A stretch of 64,000 nucleotides of DNA from Pararhizobium capsulatum DSM 1112 (GCF_030814475.1 NZ_JAUSVF010000002.1:558001-622000); one strand, 5' to 3'. Counted from the first letter of the stretch, positions 1 through 8,987 are shown. The notes: generated by a model not told the origin, from the letters alone. Numbers and translations are program-made.

Positions 1-1536
1 ATGGGCACCGGCATCACCGACGCCAAGGGCCAACTTGCCTCCTCCGGCGCGGGCATTCCGGGCTTCATCGGCGTGCTCGACAAATCGGTGAAGGTGCTTC
101 TGGAGAAATTTTCAAAGCCCTGCCAGATCGAGCCCGGCGACGTCTTCATCACCAACGACCCTTATTATGGCGGCGTCACCCATCTCAACGACCTCGTCGT
201 CTGCATGCCGGTCTTTGCGGGCGACAGGTTGATCGCATGGACGGCGAATATCGCCCACAATTCGGATGTCGGCGGCAAGTCGCCGGGTTCCCTCTCGGCC
301 GACGCGACGGAAATCTTTCAGGAAGGCCTGCGCCTGCCGGCAATTAAGATGATCTCGCGCGGCGAGGCAATCCCCGGCATCTTCGATATCATCACCGTCA
401 ATTCCCGCATGCCCGATTTCCTCGAGGGCGACCTCTGGGCGGCCATCGCCTCGGTGCGTATCGGAGCGAAGCGGCTGGCGGAACTGGCGGAGAAATACAC
501 CATCGAAACCTTTGAAGCCGCGATGGTGAGCTTCATGGACCACGGCGAGAAGATCGCGCTCGCCGAACTCGCCAAGCTGCCGCACGGCACCTTCGAACTC
601 AGCGAAGAGCAGGACGATGGGCGTATCTTCAACGTCAAGGTGACGATCTCTGACAGCGAATTCGTCATCGACCTGCGCGACAATCCCGATCAGGATGCCG
701 GCCCCTCCAATGCCGGCCATGACGATACGCTGGTCAGCATGCAGGTGATCTTCAAGGCGCTGACAGACCCGACTTCACCCGCCAACGAAGGCTCCTTCCG
801 TCCGCTGAAGGTGCTCACGCGTGAAGGCTCCTGCTTCCATGCCAAGGAACCGGCGGCCGTCGGCTTCTACTACGAGATCGGCATCCGAGGATACGACCTC
901 GTTTGGCGCTGCCTTGCGCCGCATATGCCGGATAAGCTGCCGGCTGGGCATTTCTCCTCGATTGCGGGCACCTTCATCGGCGGCATCCACCCCGATACCG
1001 GCCGTCAGTATACGATCATCGAACCGCAGATCGGTGGTTGGGGGGCGTCAGCCGGCCGCGACGGCAATTCGGCGATCTTCTCCGGCGTGCACGGCGAAAC
1101 TTACAATTGCCCCGCGGAAATCTCCGAAGCCCGCAACGGCCTGTTTGTCGACCGGATGGAGCTCAACACCGATCCGGGCGGCGAAGGCAAATGGAGCGGT
1201 GGCCAGGGTATTCGTCTCGACTACCGCATCCGCCGCGATGATTCCTTCCTGACGCTCGGCTATACCCGCTCGCGCATCTTGCCCTGGTCGCTCGATGGCG
1301 GCAACGAAGGCTCGGCCAATTATGCGCTGGTCATGCGCAAGGATGGTTCCAGTGAACGCTACGCCTTTGCATCCGGCATCCGGGTCGATAAGGACGACGT
1401 CATCCGCGTCATTACCGGCGCCGGCGGCGGTATCGGCAATCCGAAGGAGCGCGACAAGGCAAAGGTGGCGGAAGATGTCCGCAACGGCCTGATCTCGGCT
1501 GAGCGGGCTGCAGAAGTTTATGGCTACCGGGCTTGA
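1..1536 (+). CDS. Hydantoinase B/oxoprolinase family protein (HyuB), 5'-truncated by window edge
   Basis: The frame is open from the first base to a TGA at 1534-1536, giving 511 residues that match the HyuB/oxoprolinase beta-type subunit: an early D-A-K-G-Q segment, the ITNDPYYGG motif (about residues 50-58), the AHNSDVGG motif, and a glycine-rich C-terminal part (GGWGASAGRDG, TGAGGGIGNP). Family members are usually about 520-580 residues, and the first 40-60 residues (the usual E-x-x-R-R-T-A-x-S region) are missing here, so the ATG at position 1 is probably an internal methionine. HyuB works with an HyuA ATPase-type subunit in ATP-dependent opening of 5-oxoproline or hydantoin rings; hyuA presumably lies just left of the window. 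The stop is 17 bases before an M24 peptidase gene, which suggests one transcript. The exact substrate cannot be read from sequence. Confidence 0.9.
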   Translation: MGTGITDAKGQLASSGAGIPGFIGVLDKSVKVLLEKFSKPCQIEPGDVFITNDPYYGGVTHLNDLVVCMPVFAGDRLIAWTANIAHNSDVGGKSPGSLSADATEIFQEGLRLPAIKMISRGEAIPGIFDIITVNSRMPDFLEGDLWAAIASVRIGAKRLAELAEKYTIETFEAAMVSFMDHGEKIALAELAKLPHGTFELSEEQDDGRIFNVKVTISDSEFVIDLRDNPDQDAGPSNAGHDDTLVSMQVIFKALTDPTSPANEGSFRPLKVLTREGSCFHAKEPAAVGFYYEIGIRGYDLVWRCLAPHMPDKLPAGHFSSIAGTFIGGIHPDTGRQYTIIEPQIGGWGASAGRDGNSAIFSGVHGETYNCPAEISEARNGLFVDRMELNTDPGGEGKWSGGQGIRLDYRIRRDDSFLTLGYTRSRILPWSLDGGNEGSANYALVMRKDGSSERYAFASGIRVDKDDVIRVITGAGGGIGNPKERDKAKVAEDVRNGLISAERAAEVYGYRA

Positions 1537-1553
1537 GAAACGAGGAGAATGAG

Positions 1554-2660
1554 ATGACCGAAAAAACAAAACAGCGCCTTGCGGCCCTGCGTGCGCGCAT
1601 GCACGACACCGGAACAGGCCTGATCGCCATTGCACCCGGCTCCCATATGGACTGGGTTCTCGGCTTCCACCCGCATCCGGACGAACGCCCCTGCTTGCTC
1701 TTGATCGCGCCGGAAAGGGAAGCCTTCCTGATGCCGGCTCTGAATGCAGACGGCACGCGCGAATTCACCGATATCGCCTTCTACAACTGGTCGGACGATC
1801 AGGGGCCGGTGAACGCGCTTGCCGATGCGCTGGAAGGGATCGGCGCCAAGGCACCGGGCCGCGTTGCGCTGGATGAGACCATGCGGGCTGATTTTGCGCT
1901 GCTGCTGCTCGACGCCCTGCCGGGCGATGCAGCACGCGACTTCACGGCGGAAACGCTCGGAGCCTTGCGCATGCGCAAGGATGAAAGCGAATACGAAAAG
2001 CTGAAGATGAATGCGGGCATCGCCGATGGCGCCATGCAGGCCGCCTTCACCAAGGCCCGCCCGGGCATGACGGAAAAACAATTGGCCGCGGATATCCGCG
2101 CGCATTTCTCTTCGGAAGGAGCTTCGCCGGCTTTCTGGATCGTCGGTGCCGGCGGAAACGGCGCCTTCCCGCATCATTCCGCCAGCGAGCGGGTGATCTC
2201 GGAAGGCGATGCCGTTGTCATCGACATCGGCGGCCGCAAGGATGGCTATCCGAGCGACATCACCCGCATGGCCGTCATCGGCAAGGCGCCGGAAGGCTAT
2301 ATGGAGGTCCACGCCATCGTCGAGAAGGCCGTGCAGGCAGCACTTGCCGCTGCCAAGCCCGGCGTCGTCGCAAAGACCGTCGATGCCGCCGCCCGCAAGG
2401 TGATTTCGGATGCCGGCTACGGCGAGTATTTCGTCCACCGCACCGGCCATGGCATGGGCATCGACGGCCACGAGCCACCCTATATCACTGCGACGTCCGA
2501 AACAGTGCTGGAAGAAGGCATGGTCTTTTCGATCGAGCCCGGCATCTATCTGCCCGGCCGCTTCGGCATCCGGCTTGAGGATATCGTCATCCTGCGCAAG
2601 GACGGCCCGGAAATCCTGTCGTCGCTGCCGCGCGACGTGATGGTGGTTCCGGTTGCCTGA
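1554..2660 (+). CDS. M24 family metallopeptidase (Xaa-Pro dipeptidase/aminopeptidase type)
   Basis: A 368-residue cytoplasmic protein with an N-terminal creatinase-like domain (about 1-135) and a C-terminal pita-bread peptidase domain. All five dinuclear metal ligands of the M24 family are visible: D224 (VVIDIGG), D235 (SDITRM), H299 (RTGHGMGIDGHEPPY), E328 (FSIEPGIYL) and E342 (GIRLEDIVI). It should therefore be an active Mn/Co-type peptidase acting on Xaa-Pro or a related bond, though creatinase-like hydrolases share this fold. The ATG at 1554 was chosen over an in-frame TTG at 1533 because AGGAG at 1543-1547 sits at proper distance. Following an oxoprolinase/hydantoinase gene, it may hydrolyse a peptide or carbamoyl amino acid product of that pathway (inference). 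Confidence 0.9.
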   Translation: MTEKTKQRLAALRARMHDTGTGLIAIAPGSHMDWVLGFHPHPDERPCLLLIAPEREAFLMPALNADGTREFTDIAFYNWSDDQGPVNALADALEGIGAKAPGRVALDETMRADFALLLLDALPGDAARDFTAETLGALRMRKDESEYEKLKMNAGIADGAMQAAFTKARPGMTEKQLAADIRAHFSSEGASPAFWIVGAGGNGAFPHHSASERVISEGDAVVIDIGGRKDGYPSDITRMAVIGKAPEGYMEVHAIVEKAVQAALAAAKPGVVAKTVDAAARKVISDAGYGEYFVHRTGHGMGIDGHEPPYITATSETVLEEGMVFSIEPGIYLPGRFGIRLEDIVILRKDGPEILSSLPRDVMVVPVA

Positions 2661-2673
2661 TTGACGCTCTTTT

Positions 2674-2699
2674 CCCGCAGCGGTTCCGACCGTTGCGGG
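2674..2699 (+). terminator. Hairpin after the hyuB-peptidase operon
   Basis: An 11-bp inverted repeat (CCCGCAGCGGT at 2674-2684, ACCGTTGCGGG at 2689-2699, one G-T mismatch) with a 4-base loop lies 13 bases after the peptidase stop. It is not followed by a T-run, so intrinsic termination is likely but not certain. Confidence 0.55.
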
Positions 2700-2905
2700 A
2701 CATTCAACATATAGCTTCCTTGCCAGGGATGTGAGACCGATCCGCGTTGCTTATTGGGATGGGAATGCCGCAGATGCTCCCAGGAAAATGCACGCATTTT
2801 CCCGATCTGGCCCAATGTCTTGCTTTCCCATCGTTTTTAGCTGACTGAAAGCAAGCAATCGGTCATATATGTCACTTCGATGATGTCTTTTGCTTGGGGT
2901 GGCAT

Positions 2906-3574
2906 ATGACTGAGAAAAACGCCCGTCCTACGGGCCGCGATAGCGCGCTGGGTAATCGGCTGAGGGTACGCCGCAAGCAGCAGAAGTTGACGATGCAGGA
3001 GGTCGCCGATCAGGCAGGCTTCTCCGTTGGCTTCATTTCGCAGATCGAGCGCGGAATCACGGTGCCTTCGCTGGTCTCTCTGATTGCCGTCTGTCGTGCC
3101 CTTGACCTCGACGTGGGCTCGGTGTTCGAAAAGACGAGATCGGCGGAACCTGTCACGCGGCGCGATGCGCGCACCATCTTCGGCCTTGGTGCAATGACTG
3201 GCCAAGATGTCACCTATGAGCGCCTGTCTGCTGCCTTTCCCGGAAATATCCTGCGCTCGACCCTCATTCATGAGCCGCCAGGATACCGGAGCGAGCCGAT
3301 GACCCATGAGGGCGAGGAAATCTTCTACATCATCGATGGAGCGTTGAGCCTCGAGCTCGACGGAGAACGTGTCATTCTGGAGGCCGGCGATACCGCCCAT
3401 TTTCCGTCCACTCGCGTCCACGCGACGTGGAACCACACAGGATCGACCACCACGGTCTTTCACACCTGCACAATGGATGTCTTCGGCGACGGTGAACTTT
3501 CCGGCGTTGCCGACAGCAGCCTGGTCGTTACCCGCGGGACCGGCCGCAGCAAACCTGAATCGCCACGATCCTAG
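2906..3574 (+). CDS. XRE-family transcriptional regulator with C-terminal cupin domain
   Basis: A 222-residue two-domain regulator. Residues about 15-72 form an XRE helix-turn-helix (LTMQEVADQAGFSVGFISQIERG), and residues about 115-200 form a cupin_2 barrel (GEEIFYIIDG, then LEAGDTAHFPS and HATWNH). Proteins of this layout typically sense a small metabolite in the cupin and control an adjacent catabolic or transport operon; here the upstream hyuB-peptidase operon is the obvious candidate target (inference). ATG 2906 was chosen over TTG 2894 because a GGGGTGG ribosome-binding sequence directly precedes it. The gene ends 9 bases before the convergent exoZ stop, and occupies the side of the exo cluster where exoB lies in S. 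meliloti. Confidence 0.88.
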   Translation: MTEKNARPTGRDSALGNRLRVRRKQQKLTMQEVADQAGFSVGFISQIERGITVPSLVSLIAVCRALDLDVGSVFEKTRSAEPVTRRDARTIFGLGAMTGQDVTYERLSAAFPGNILRSTLIHEPPGYRSEPMTHEGEEIFYIIDGALSLELDGERVILEAGDTAHFPSTRVHATWNHTGSTTTVFHTCTMDVFGDGELSGVADSSLVVTRGTGRSKPESPRS

Positions 3575-3583
3575 TAAGTGCGT

Positions 3584-4609
3584 TTATCTTCCATGTATTG
3601 CAGCCCCGTGCTTCAAGGGTTGCGGCCGGGAGCGCCGGCTTCCGTTCTGGATGTTTAAGATCGGCTTTTCGATCAACAGGTAGCCGAGGCAGCCCAAGAC
3701 TAGGCCGCCTGTAGTGGCCAGCGCAAAGATCAGCGGCACGGGCAGATGGAGGGACGTTCCTACCTTGACCACGACGGAGACGGCGAAGGTGTGCCAGAGG
3801 TAGATGGAATAGGACGCATTGCCGAGGAACGCAGGGATGGAAAATTTACGGACGACACCCTTGGCTTCCAGGCTCAGTACGCCGAGAACGAGCGCAACAG
3901 CAAGCGGGCCACAAATGCGTTCGTCGAAGGGAAGCCGCAGGACGGCAATTGTCAGGAAACCACCGAGCGACAGCGCCAGCAGGAAGATGCCGATGCGCAT
4001 TCGCGGCGGAATGAGGCCCTTGAGCCACAGTTCGCCGATCGCCACGCCCACGACAAATTCAAGGATGATCGGCCGGGTGTAGGTGAGAAACAACGGGTTC
4101 TGCCATGAAACCGTGGCGCCGATGGCGACGAGACCGGCAAAGAAGGTGCCGAGAATTGGCAGTCGCAAACGCCTGGGCAGGAAAAGCGTGGCAGCAAACG
4201 CAACGTAGAAGAACATCTCGAAGTTCAGCGTCCAGCCCTGGACGAGTACCGGCCAAATCTCACTGTTGCTCGGGGAGCGCATGGGCACGAAGAACAGCGA
4301 TGCCATGATATGCTGAAACGACAGCACGAGGTTTGGAAACAACCCGACGAGCCCTCCGAGCACCATCGCCGCAGTCGCAAGCCAATAGATCGGAACGATC
4401 CGGCGGATACGGTCGGCGAGGAACCGCAGTGGTGAGACCGGGCGGTTTTCGCTGATAACCCACATGATGAAGCCGCTGATAACGAAGAAGACATCGACGC
4501 CGGCTGCTCCGATGGCAAAGGCGTGATCGGTCTTTTCGGCAGCATGGAACAGCACGACGGCAATCGCCGCCAGCGCACGCAGATACTGGATGCCGTAAAG
4601 CGTCTTCAT
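3584..4609 (-). CDS. exoZ: ExoZ-type membrane acyltransferase (succinoglycan O-acetylation)
   Basis: A 341-residue integral membrane protein of the acyltransferase_3 family. It starts with the family signature (YLRALAAIAVVLFHA, residues about 9-23), continues with GVDVFFVISGF near residue 40 and an R-x-x-R-I-x-P-x-Y-W element around residues 69-76, followed by about eight more hydrophobic segments. In S. meliloti ExoZ acetylates succinoglycan; the identification here rests on family plus position next to exoQ-exoF-exoY in the classical order. The start codon overlaps the exoQ stop by 4 bases (ATGA), so it is the last gene of the leftward exoYFQZ transcript. Confidence 0.88.
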   Translation of the reverse strand: MKTLYGIQYLRALAAIAVVLFHAAEKTDHAFAIGAAGVDVFFVISGFIMWVISENRPVSPLRFLADRIRRIVPIYWLATAAMVLGGLVGLFPNLVLSFQHIMASLFFVPMRSPSNSEIWPVLVQGWTLNFEMFFYVAFAATLFLPRRLRLPILGTFFAGLVAIGATVSWQNPLFLTYTRPIILEFVVGVAIGELWLKGLIPPRMRIGIFLLALSLGGFLTIAVLRLPFDERICGPLAVALVLGVLSLEAKGVVRKFSIPAFLGNASYSIYLWHTFAVSVVVKVGTSLHLPVPLIFALATTGGLVLGCLGYLLIEKPILNIQNGSRRSRPQPLKHGAAIHGR

Positions 4610-5892
4610 CGGCCAGCCTGCGGCAGGGCGTAGATGACCCGGTGGACGCGAGCCTCATCCGTCCACGATGGGCTGGAGACGGATCGCCTGCGTAGCGTCA
4701 GCTTGCCGGCAGCGAAATAGAGGAGGAACGACCCGACGTGGTAGGGGTTCATGATGTCGATCTCCACGAAGGCGCGCATCCCCAAAAGCACGGAAACGCC
4801 AAAGAGCACCGTCGCCTCGGGATCATTCGCACGCGCAAGAAAGCGCTTGAGTTGACCGAAGAGGGTAATGATCAGGATGGAGCAGAGGAGGAAAAGGCCG
4901 ATCAGCCCCGTCTCGACCGCTGCCTCGATGAAAGTGTTATGGAAGTGGAAACCAGCGCGGGAGCCGATGAAGAACTCCTCCCAGAGACGCTCGGGCTGTG
5001 AAAAGCCCTGCACCCAGTAAGCCTGATAACCCACCCCGAAATAGGGATTGTCGGCCGCCGCCTGCATGCCCTGCTGCCAGAGATAGGTACGCCCCGTCAG
5101 CGTCGAATCCTTGCCGAAAGCACCGAGCACGAGATCGGTACCGCCGGAGGAGATAAAGGCCGCGATGAAGGCCACGAAGGCCACGCCGCCGCCGATGAAG
5201 ACCATCTTGCGATGCTTGGGAGAAAGCCGAAGCAGCACGCGCATGCCGATGGCCGCGCTGACGACTGCCGCCGTCGTCAGGACCGACGTCGCCGATTGCG
5301 AGGCGAGCAATGCGTAGCAGGCAAGCATGCCGACAATGCCGCTTGCCACAAGCCAGATCCGCCTTTCACGCAGAGTAACGACCGTGGCGAAGGCAAAGTA
5401 GACGCCGAGCGACGCGTAGAAACCAAGCTGGTTCTTGGAGGCGAAGGCGCCGACAAAACTGACCGTGCCGTCCAGTGGATCAAGGTGATAGACGCCGAAC
5501 AGCATGGAATAGACGAGCACGACGCCCGTGCCCGCAATCGCGCCGCATGTGAGGGTGCGGATATCGAGCACGCGCACAGCGATGAGCGCGCACCCCACAT
5601 GCGTCAGGTACTGGATGCCTGTTCGTGCGGTCATGGAGGGCGCAGCCGACCAGAAGACGGAGAGGCAGGCAAAGACCGCAAAGCCGAAGATCCAGAGATT
5701 GCGGTTATAGTCGCCCAGAACCCGGCGGTAGTCGAGGAAGATGAGCGGCAGCCACAGGCCGTAATAGGCAAGGATGGAGACCTGTCCAAAGCGCGCCGAA
5801 TAGGCGAACACGAAGAACGACACAGCCACGGCAAAGATGCCGTAGGCGTTATTTTCTCCAGGTTCGATAAGGCGTGCCTTGGCGATCTTCAT
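4606..5892 (-). CDS. exoQ: ExoQ, exopolysaccharide polymerase (Wzy/O-antigen ligase family)
   Basis: A 428-residue polytopic inner-membrane protein with ten or more hydrophobic segments. A large hydrophilic stretch near the C-terminal half (around residues 280-320: GRTYLWQQG, GVGYQAYW, FHNTFIEAAVETGLIG) is the characteristic Wzy_C periplasmic loop of the O-antigen ligase/polymerase family. ExoQ is needed for high-molecular-weight succinoglycan, joining octasaccharide units. The ATG at 5892 was preferred to the longer frame (from 5940), which would overlap exoF by 41 bases; from 5892 the gap to the exoF stop is 7 bases. Translation is probably coupled to exoF upstream and exoZ downstream. Confidence 0.92.
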   Translation of the reverse strand: MKIAKARLIEPGENNAYGIFAVAVSFFVFAYSARFGQVSILAYYGLWLPLIFLDYRRVLGDYNRNLWIFGFAVFACLSVFWSAAPSMTARTGIQYLTHVGCALIAVRVLDIRTLTCGAIAGTGVVLVYSMLFGVYHLDPLDGTVSFVGAFASKNQLGFYASLGVYFAFATVVTLRERRIWLVASGIVGMLACYALLASQSATSVLTTAAVVSAAIGMRVLLRLSPKHRKMVFIGGGVAFVAFIAAFISSGGTDLVLGAFGKDSTLTGRTYLWQQGMQAAADNPYFGVGYQAYWVQGFSQPERLWEEFFIGSRAGFHFHNTFIEAAVETGLIGLFLLCSILIITLFGQLKRFLARANDPEATVLFGVSVLLGMRAFVEIDIMNPYHVGSFLLYFAAGKLTLRRRSVSSPSWTDEARVHRVIYALPQAGR

Positions 5893-5899
5893 CGGTCTC

Positions 5900-7153
5900 T
5901 CATCGCATCGCCACAGCGAGTTGGACTTTGATAACGTCACCGGGCAGTACCTGCGTCGTTTCGGTCGCCGGGAGCTCGGTAGCCTTGCCTTGCTTGTCGC
6001 GCACGATCACGTAGCTGATGTTGCCGCCATTGTCCTTGCGCGTTGCTTCTTCGGCCGACTGCGACAGCGCTTCCGACATCAGCGAACGGCTGGTGGAAAG
6101 CTTGAGTGCCGCGGTGTCGAGCTCGCTTTCGGTATTCTGCAGTTCCTGCGCGAGAGCCGCATCCCAGTCATTCTTGAGATTGGTCTCATCCTGTCCTGCC
6201 TTGTTGATGTCCTGCTTTGCCTTGAGCGAGGTTGTATCGATGTCGAGCAAGGCAGCTTGCAGATCGGCAGCGCGCTGTTCCAGCGAAAGCCGCCGCGAGC
6301 TGATGACCAGCCCCTTGTCGGCAAGCGTGTCCATCTTCTTCAGGTCTTCATCGACCAGCTGAAGCTGTCGCGTTTGGGTCTCTGTCTTCTTGTCGAGCGA
6401 CGCGATTTCCTTCTGCAGCAAGCCCTTGAGGTCGGTCAGGGCCTCAAGCTGCAATTTTTGCCGTTTGTCGCGGGAGACCATGAGAGCCTTCTCGCTGTCA
6501 ACGAGCTCGACGGCGTCAGGTGCTTCCTTCAACTCCGCAGGTATGGCGATATCAGCCTTTTCGGCAATTTCCGCCTGCAAGCGCGCACGCCGGACAAGCA
6601 GGCGGTTCCGCTCCGCAACAAGCACGGAACTGTCGCCATCGGCGCGGATGAAGTCACGGGCGAAACGCTGGCCCGGATCCGCCCGTCTCAGACCGCCGCC
6701 AAGGCTCACGGCCTTCAGCACGGTCATGTTTGGCGAGAACGGATACTCGCCGGGCGTCTGCACCTCCCCGGCAATGTAGATCGGCCGGTATTGAGCAAGC
6801 TCGACCGAGGCCGTCGGCCGGTCACGCAGGCCGAAAAGTGTCTGCATGCGCAGGCCGATATCGGCGGAAACCTCTGCTGCCGTCTTGCCGGAAACCGGCA
6901 GGTCACCGATCAGCGGCAACGATATCTCCCCCGATGCGCCGACCGAATAGTCGCCGCTGACGGCGGACCAGTCTCGCACCGTGCCTTCCGCCGTCTGCCA
7001 TTCGACGACGCGGATGCGCAGCTTGTCGAGCACATCAAGGCGATAGTCCTCTGCGCTGGCGCCACCGGCAAGAACCAGTGCAAACGTGATGCCGAGCAGA
7101 GAACGACGCATACGCAATGATATCGGCGCAATGGCCGTTGAACATGTCTTCAT
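5900..7153 (-). CDS. exoF: ExoF, periplasmic/outer-membrane polysaccharide export protein
   Basis: A 417-residue secreted protein with an N-terminal signal peptide (hydrophobic LLGITFALVLAGGASA, probable cleavage after residue 34). The polysaccharide export domain follows (DYRLDVLDKLRIRVVEW, residues 36-52; VGASGEISLPLIGDLPVSG), then an SLBB-like segment (YIAGEVQTPGEYPFSPNMTV) and a long charged, heptad-rich coiled coil at about residues 180-350. This layout and length match rhizobial ExoF, which is needed together with ExoY for addition of the first galactose in S. meliloti and is thought to act in export. It lies 64 bases downstream of exoY and 7 bases upstream of exoQ. Confidence 0.93.
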   Translation of the reverse strand: MKTCSTAIAPISLRMRRSLLGITFALVLAGGASAEDYRLDVLDKLRIRVVEWQTAEGTVRDWSAVSGDYSVGASGEISLPLIGDLPVSGKTAAEVSADIGLRMQTLFGLRDRPTASVELAQYRPIYIAGEVQTPGEYPFSPNMTVLKAVSLGGGLRRADPGQRFARDFIRADGDSSVLVAERNRLLVRRARLQAEIAEKADIAIPAELKEAPDAVELVDSEKALMVSRDKRQKLQLEALTDLKGLLQKEIASLDKKTETQTRQLQLVDEDLKKMDTLADKGLVISSRRLSLEQRAADLQAALLDIDTTSLKAKQDINKAGQDETNLKNDWDAALAQELQNTESELDTAALKLSTSRSLMSEALSQSAEEATRKDNGGNISYVIVRDKQGKATELPATETTQVLPGDVIKVQLAVAMR

Positions 7154-7217
7154 GGGGAAATCCGTTCCTTTTCACGGCCGCTCCAGATGGAGCAGAGCCG
7201 TGACGTCAATGGAATGC

Positions 7218-7895
7218 TCAGTAGCTGCCGCGGGACAGGCAGACCGCCGGGATCGTTTTGGCAACGATGAAGACATCATTCCGGAACGACCAGTTCTTGA
7301 CGTAGTGGGTGTCGAACGCAACGCGAGATGCATAAGACACATCGTTGCGGCCGCTGACCTGCCACAAGCCGGTGAGGCCCGGACGGGTCTGAAGGTAGAA
7401 GACTGCTGCAGCTTCATAAAGCTCCAATTCGTCCTCGACCACCGGCCGGGGACCGACGACGCTCATTTCGCCACGCAAAATATTGAAGAGCTGTGGCAAT
7501 TCGTCGAGGCTCAGCTTTCTGAGCACGGTACCGACCACGGTAACGCGTGGATCGTCCTTCAGCTTGCGGGTGGCACGCCATTCCGCATAGGCTTCAGGAT
7601 TGGCCTTCAGGTACTCCTGAAGAACACGATCGCCATCCTGTCGCATGGTGCGGAATTTCAGGCAACGAAACGTGCGGCCATTATGGCCGATGCGCGGATG
7701 TCCGTAGAAGACCTTTCCGCCATCGGAGAATTTTACGAGAGCGACGATCAAAAGAAAGATCGGGCTCAAGAAGACCAGTGCCGTTAACGCGGCTAAGATA
7801 TCGAAACCCCTTTTCGAAATCCCTCCGACCGGCGCATGGCCGGGCGCGAGTGTCGTAAATAACGGCGAGCTGGCCGATCGTGTCGCTGACTTCAT
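7218..7895 (-). CDS. exoY: ExoY, undecaprenyl-phosphate galactosephosphotransferase
   Basis: A 225-residue bacterial sugar transferase, matching the length of known ExoY. One membrane helix (about 32-54) precedes the cytosolic catalytic domain with the conserved KFRTM (80-84), LSLDELPQL, GEMSVVGPRP and RPGLTGLWQVSGR motifs. ExoY transfers galactose-1-phosphate to undecaprenyl phosphate, the first committed step of succinoglycan assembly, so its level sets flux into the pathway. It heads the leftward operon exoYFQZ. The 749-base gap to the divergent exoX gene is the largest non-coding stretch in the window and should hold its control region. Confidence 0.95.
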   Translation of the reverse strand: MKSATRSASSPLFTTLAPGHAPVGGISKRGFDILAALTALVFLSPIFLLIVALVKFSDGGKVFYGHPRIGHNGRTFRCLKFRTMRQDGDRVLQEYLKANPEAYAEWRATRKLKDDPRVTVVGTVLRKLSLDELPQLFNILRGEMSVVGPRPVVEDELELYEAAAVFYLQTRPGLTGLWQVSGRNDVSYASRVAFDTHYVKNWSFRNDVFIVAKTIPAVCLSRGSY

Positions 7896-8644
7896 AGAGT
7901 GGGCTCCATTTGGGTTTGGCGATTGGTCGGGTCCCGAAGGACGCGGGCGCTATCCAAGAGAGAGTGTATGGTTAGAATTTGTTTTTAGAAGACCGGCTCC
8001 GTAACGGATTTTTTGCAGTGCAACATTTCAGCTTTATTGAATATAAAACTGGTCTGTGCCTCATTTCGCGTTGGAATATTAAATTCCGGAAAGCTGGCGA
8101 GAGGTCAGGTTGTTGTCGGCCGTATATCTCGGAATTTCGAGATGAAGCCCGATTTTAGCGCCTGCGAAAACACGCGGATATATTTGCCTCCATTTCAAAA
8201 TGGTGGGAAAAACTTGAAAGGCCGGGTTCTAAACGTTGAAAGAACACGAATTCTGCGACGCAACATTATGCTGCAACGCACATCGCGAAGTTCATTCCTC
8301 GCGTGTAACTTGTAACAAAAGTTGATTGGATACTGAGAAAATGCATGTATTTTTGGTTGTTATTCGTTAACGTCAATCACCTGAAGATGCATATTGGGGC
8401 GTGATTGTGTCCGAATCTGTGTCGCGGCGGTGTTTCAAATCGGGAAACCCCTGTCCTTCCCACTGATTTGCGTTGCGATTTGAAGCAGCCCGAAGCGTTG
8501 ACGTCACCCAATCCCAACAATTTGAAAAATGGTGCGCCGCACCCATATATTATTATGGGTTCTTGGAGTATAGTCCGGGCCATCGGTGGGGAGGAAGCCT
8601 TGGCATGATGATCTCAGCAGACCATCCGAAATCGGAATAGACAG
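7896..8644. promoter_or_regulatory. exoY/exoX divergent control region
   Basis: This 749-base stretch is AT-richer than its surroundings and contains only short frames without recognisable protein features. It separates the divergent exoY and exoX genes. Visible elements are a perfect TTGCA-G-TGCAA palindrome at 8013-8023, a 6-6-6 inverted repeat (ATCTCG at 8126-8131, CGAGAT at 8138-8143), a further TGC-rich stretch at about 8262-8281, and an AACTT/AAGTT inverted repeat near 8310. In rhizobia exoY expression is under multiple regulators, so a long control region is expected. I could not assign a specific -35/-10 pair. Confidence 0.6.
8013..8023. promoter_or_regulatory. TGC-type palindrome upstream of exoY (possible PhaR-like site)
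   Basis: A perfect 11-bp palindrome, TTGCA-G-TGCAA, lies 118 bases upstream of the exoY start, preceded by a T-run. A longer related sequence, TTGCTGCACTGCAA, lies at 14030-14043 upstream of exoH. The resemblance to TGC/GCA operators bound by alphaproteobacterial PhaR proteins is an inference. Confidence 0.4.
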
Positions 8645-8938
8645 ATGTATGGGCCTCGCGTTTTTGTCAGTATGATTGGCGCCCTGCTGGTTTTCGCCAT
8701 TGCAACCTATGCCATGAATGGTTCTCTCGGGATGACGCTGCTGCAGACCGCCATGTGTGCGGTTTTACTGCAAGTAGGCTATTTCCTTGGCGTTCTTTTT
8801 CTTGTTTGGAAGACTGCGCGTGACGGTCAACTCAGCCGTTCCGAGCAATCTGGTTCCGCAAAGAGCGGCGATGGGGACGCAGGTGCATCAGCCATCCCCG
8901 TTTCCCGGTTGAACAAACCCGGCCATCCCAACTTCTAA
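8645..8938 (+). CDS. exoX: ExoX, small membrane inhibitor of exopolysaccharide production
   Basis: A 97-residue protein with two hydrophobic segments (about residues 7-24 and 30-56) followed by a hydrophilic Ser/Gly-rich tail. Size, topology and position next to exoY match ExoX/Psi-type proteins, which reduce succinoglycan synthesis when their copy number rises relative to ExoY, apparently after translation. It is transcribed divergently from exoY. The Shine-Dalgarno before the ATG is weak (AATAGACAG), consistent with low expression. The tail differs among rhizobia, so assignment leans on context and on the N-terminal YGPRVFVS start. Confidence 0.82.
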   Translation: MYGPRVFVSMIGALLVFAIATYAMNGSLGMTLLQTAMCAVLLQVGYFLGVLFLVWKTARDGQLSRSEQSGSAKSGDGDAGASAIPVSRLNKPGHPNF

Positions 8939-8971
8939 ACCTCTGGTCGCGCGACCCGCCTCTCAAAACGT

Positions 8972-8987
8972 CATCACGTATGTGATG
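8972..8987. promoter_or_regulatory. CATCAC-N4-GTGATG inverted repeat between exoX and exoU
   Basis: A perfect 6-bp inverted repeat with a 4-base spacer lies in the 290-base exoX-exoU gap; a second short palindrome (GGTCGCGCGACC, 8945-8956) lies directly after the exoX stop. It may be an operator for exoU or part of the exoX 3' end. A half-site TTGCTGCGCCGC at 9023-9034 follows a T-run and resembles the motif upstream of exoH. Confidence 0.35.

Noticed and set aside
112..720. Long minus-strand open frame opposite hyuB
   Set aside because: It lies fully inside a well-supported coding gene, has no family features and reflects high-GC codon bias on the opposite strand.
5879..7120. 413-codon plus-strand frame opposite exoF
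   Set aside because: exoF has a signal peptide, export domain and coiled coil and fits operon order; the opposite frame has no recognisable features.
8013..8315. 100-codon frame in the exoY/exoX gap
   Set aside because: No ribosome-binding site, no recognisable domain, and it covers the palindromes expected of a control region.
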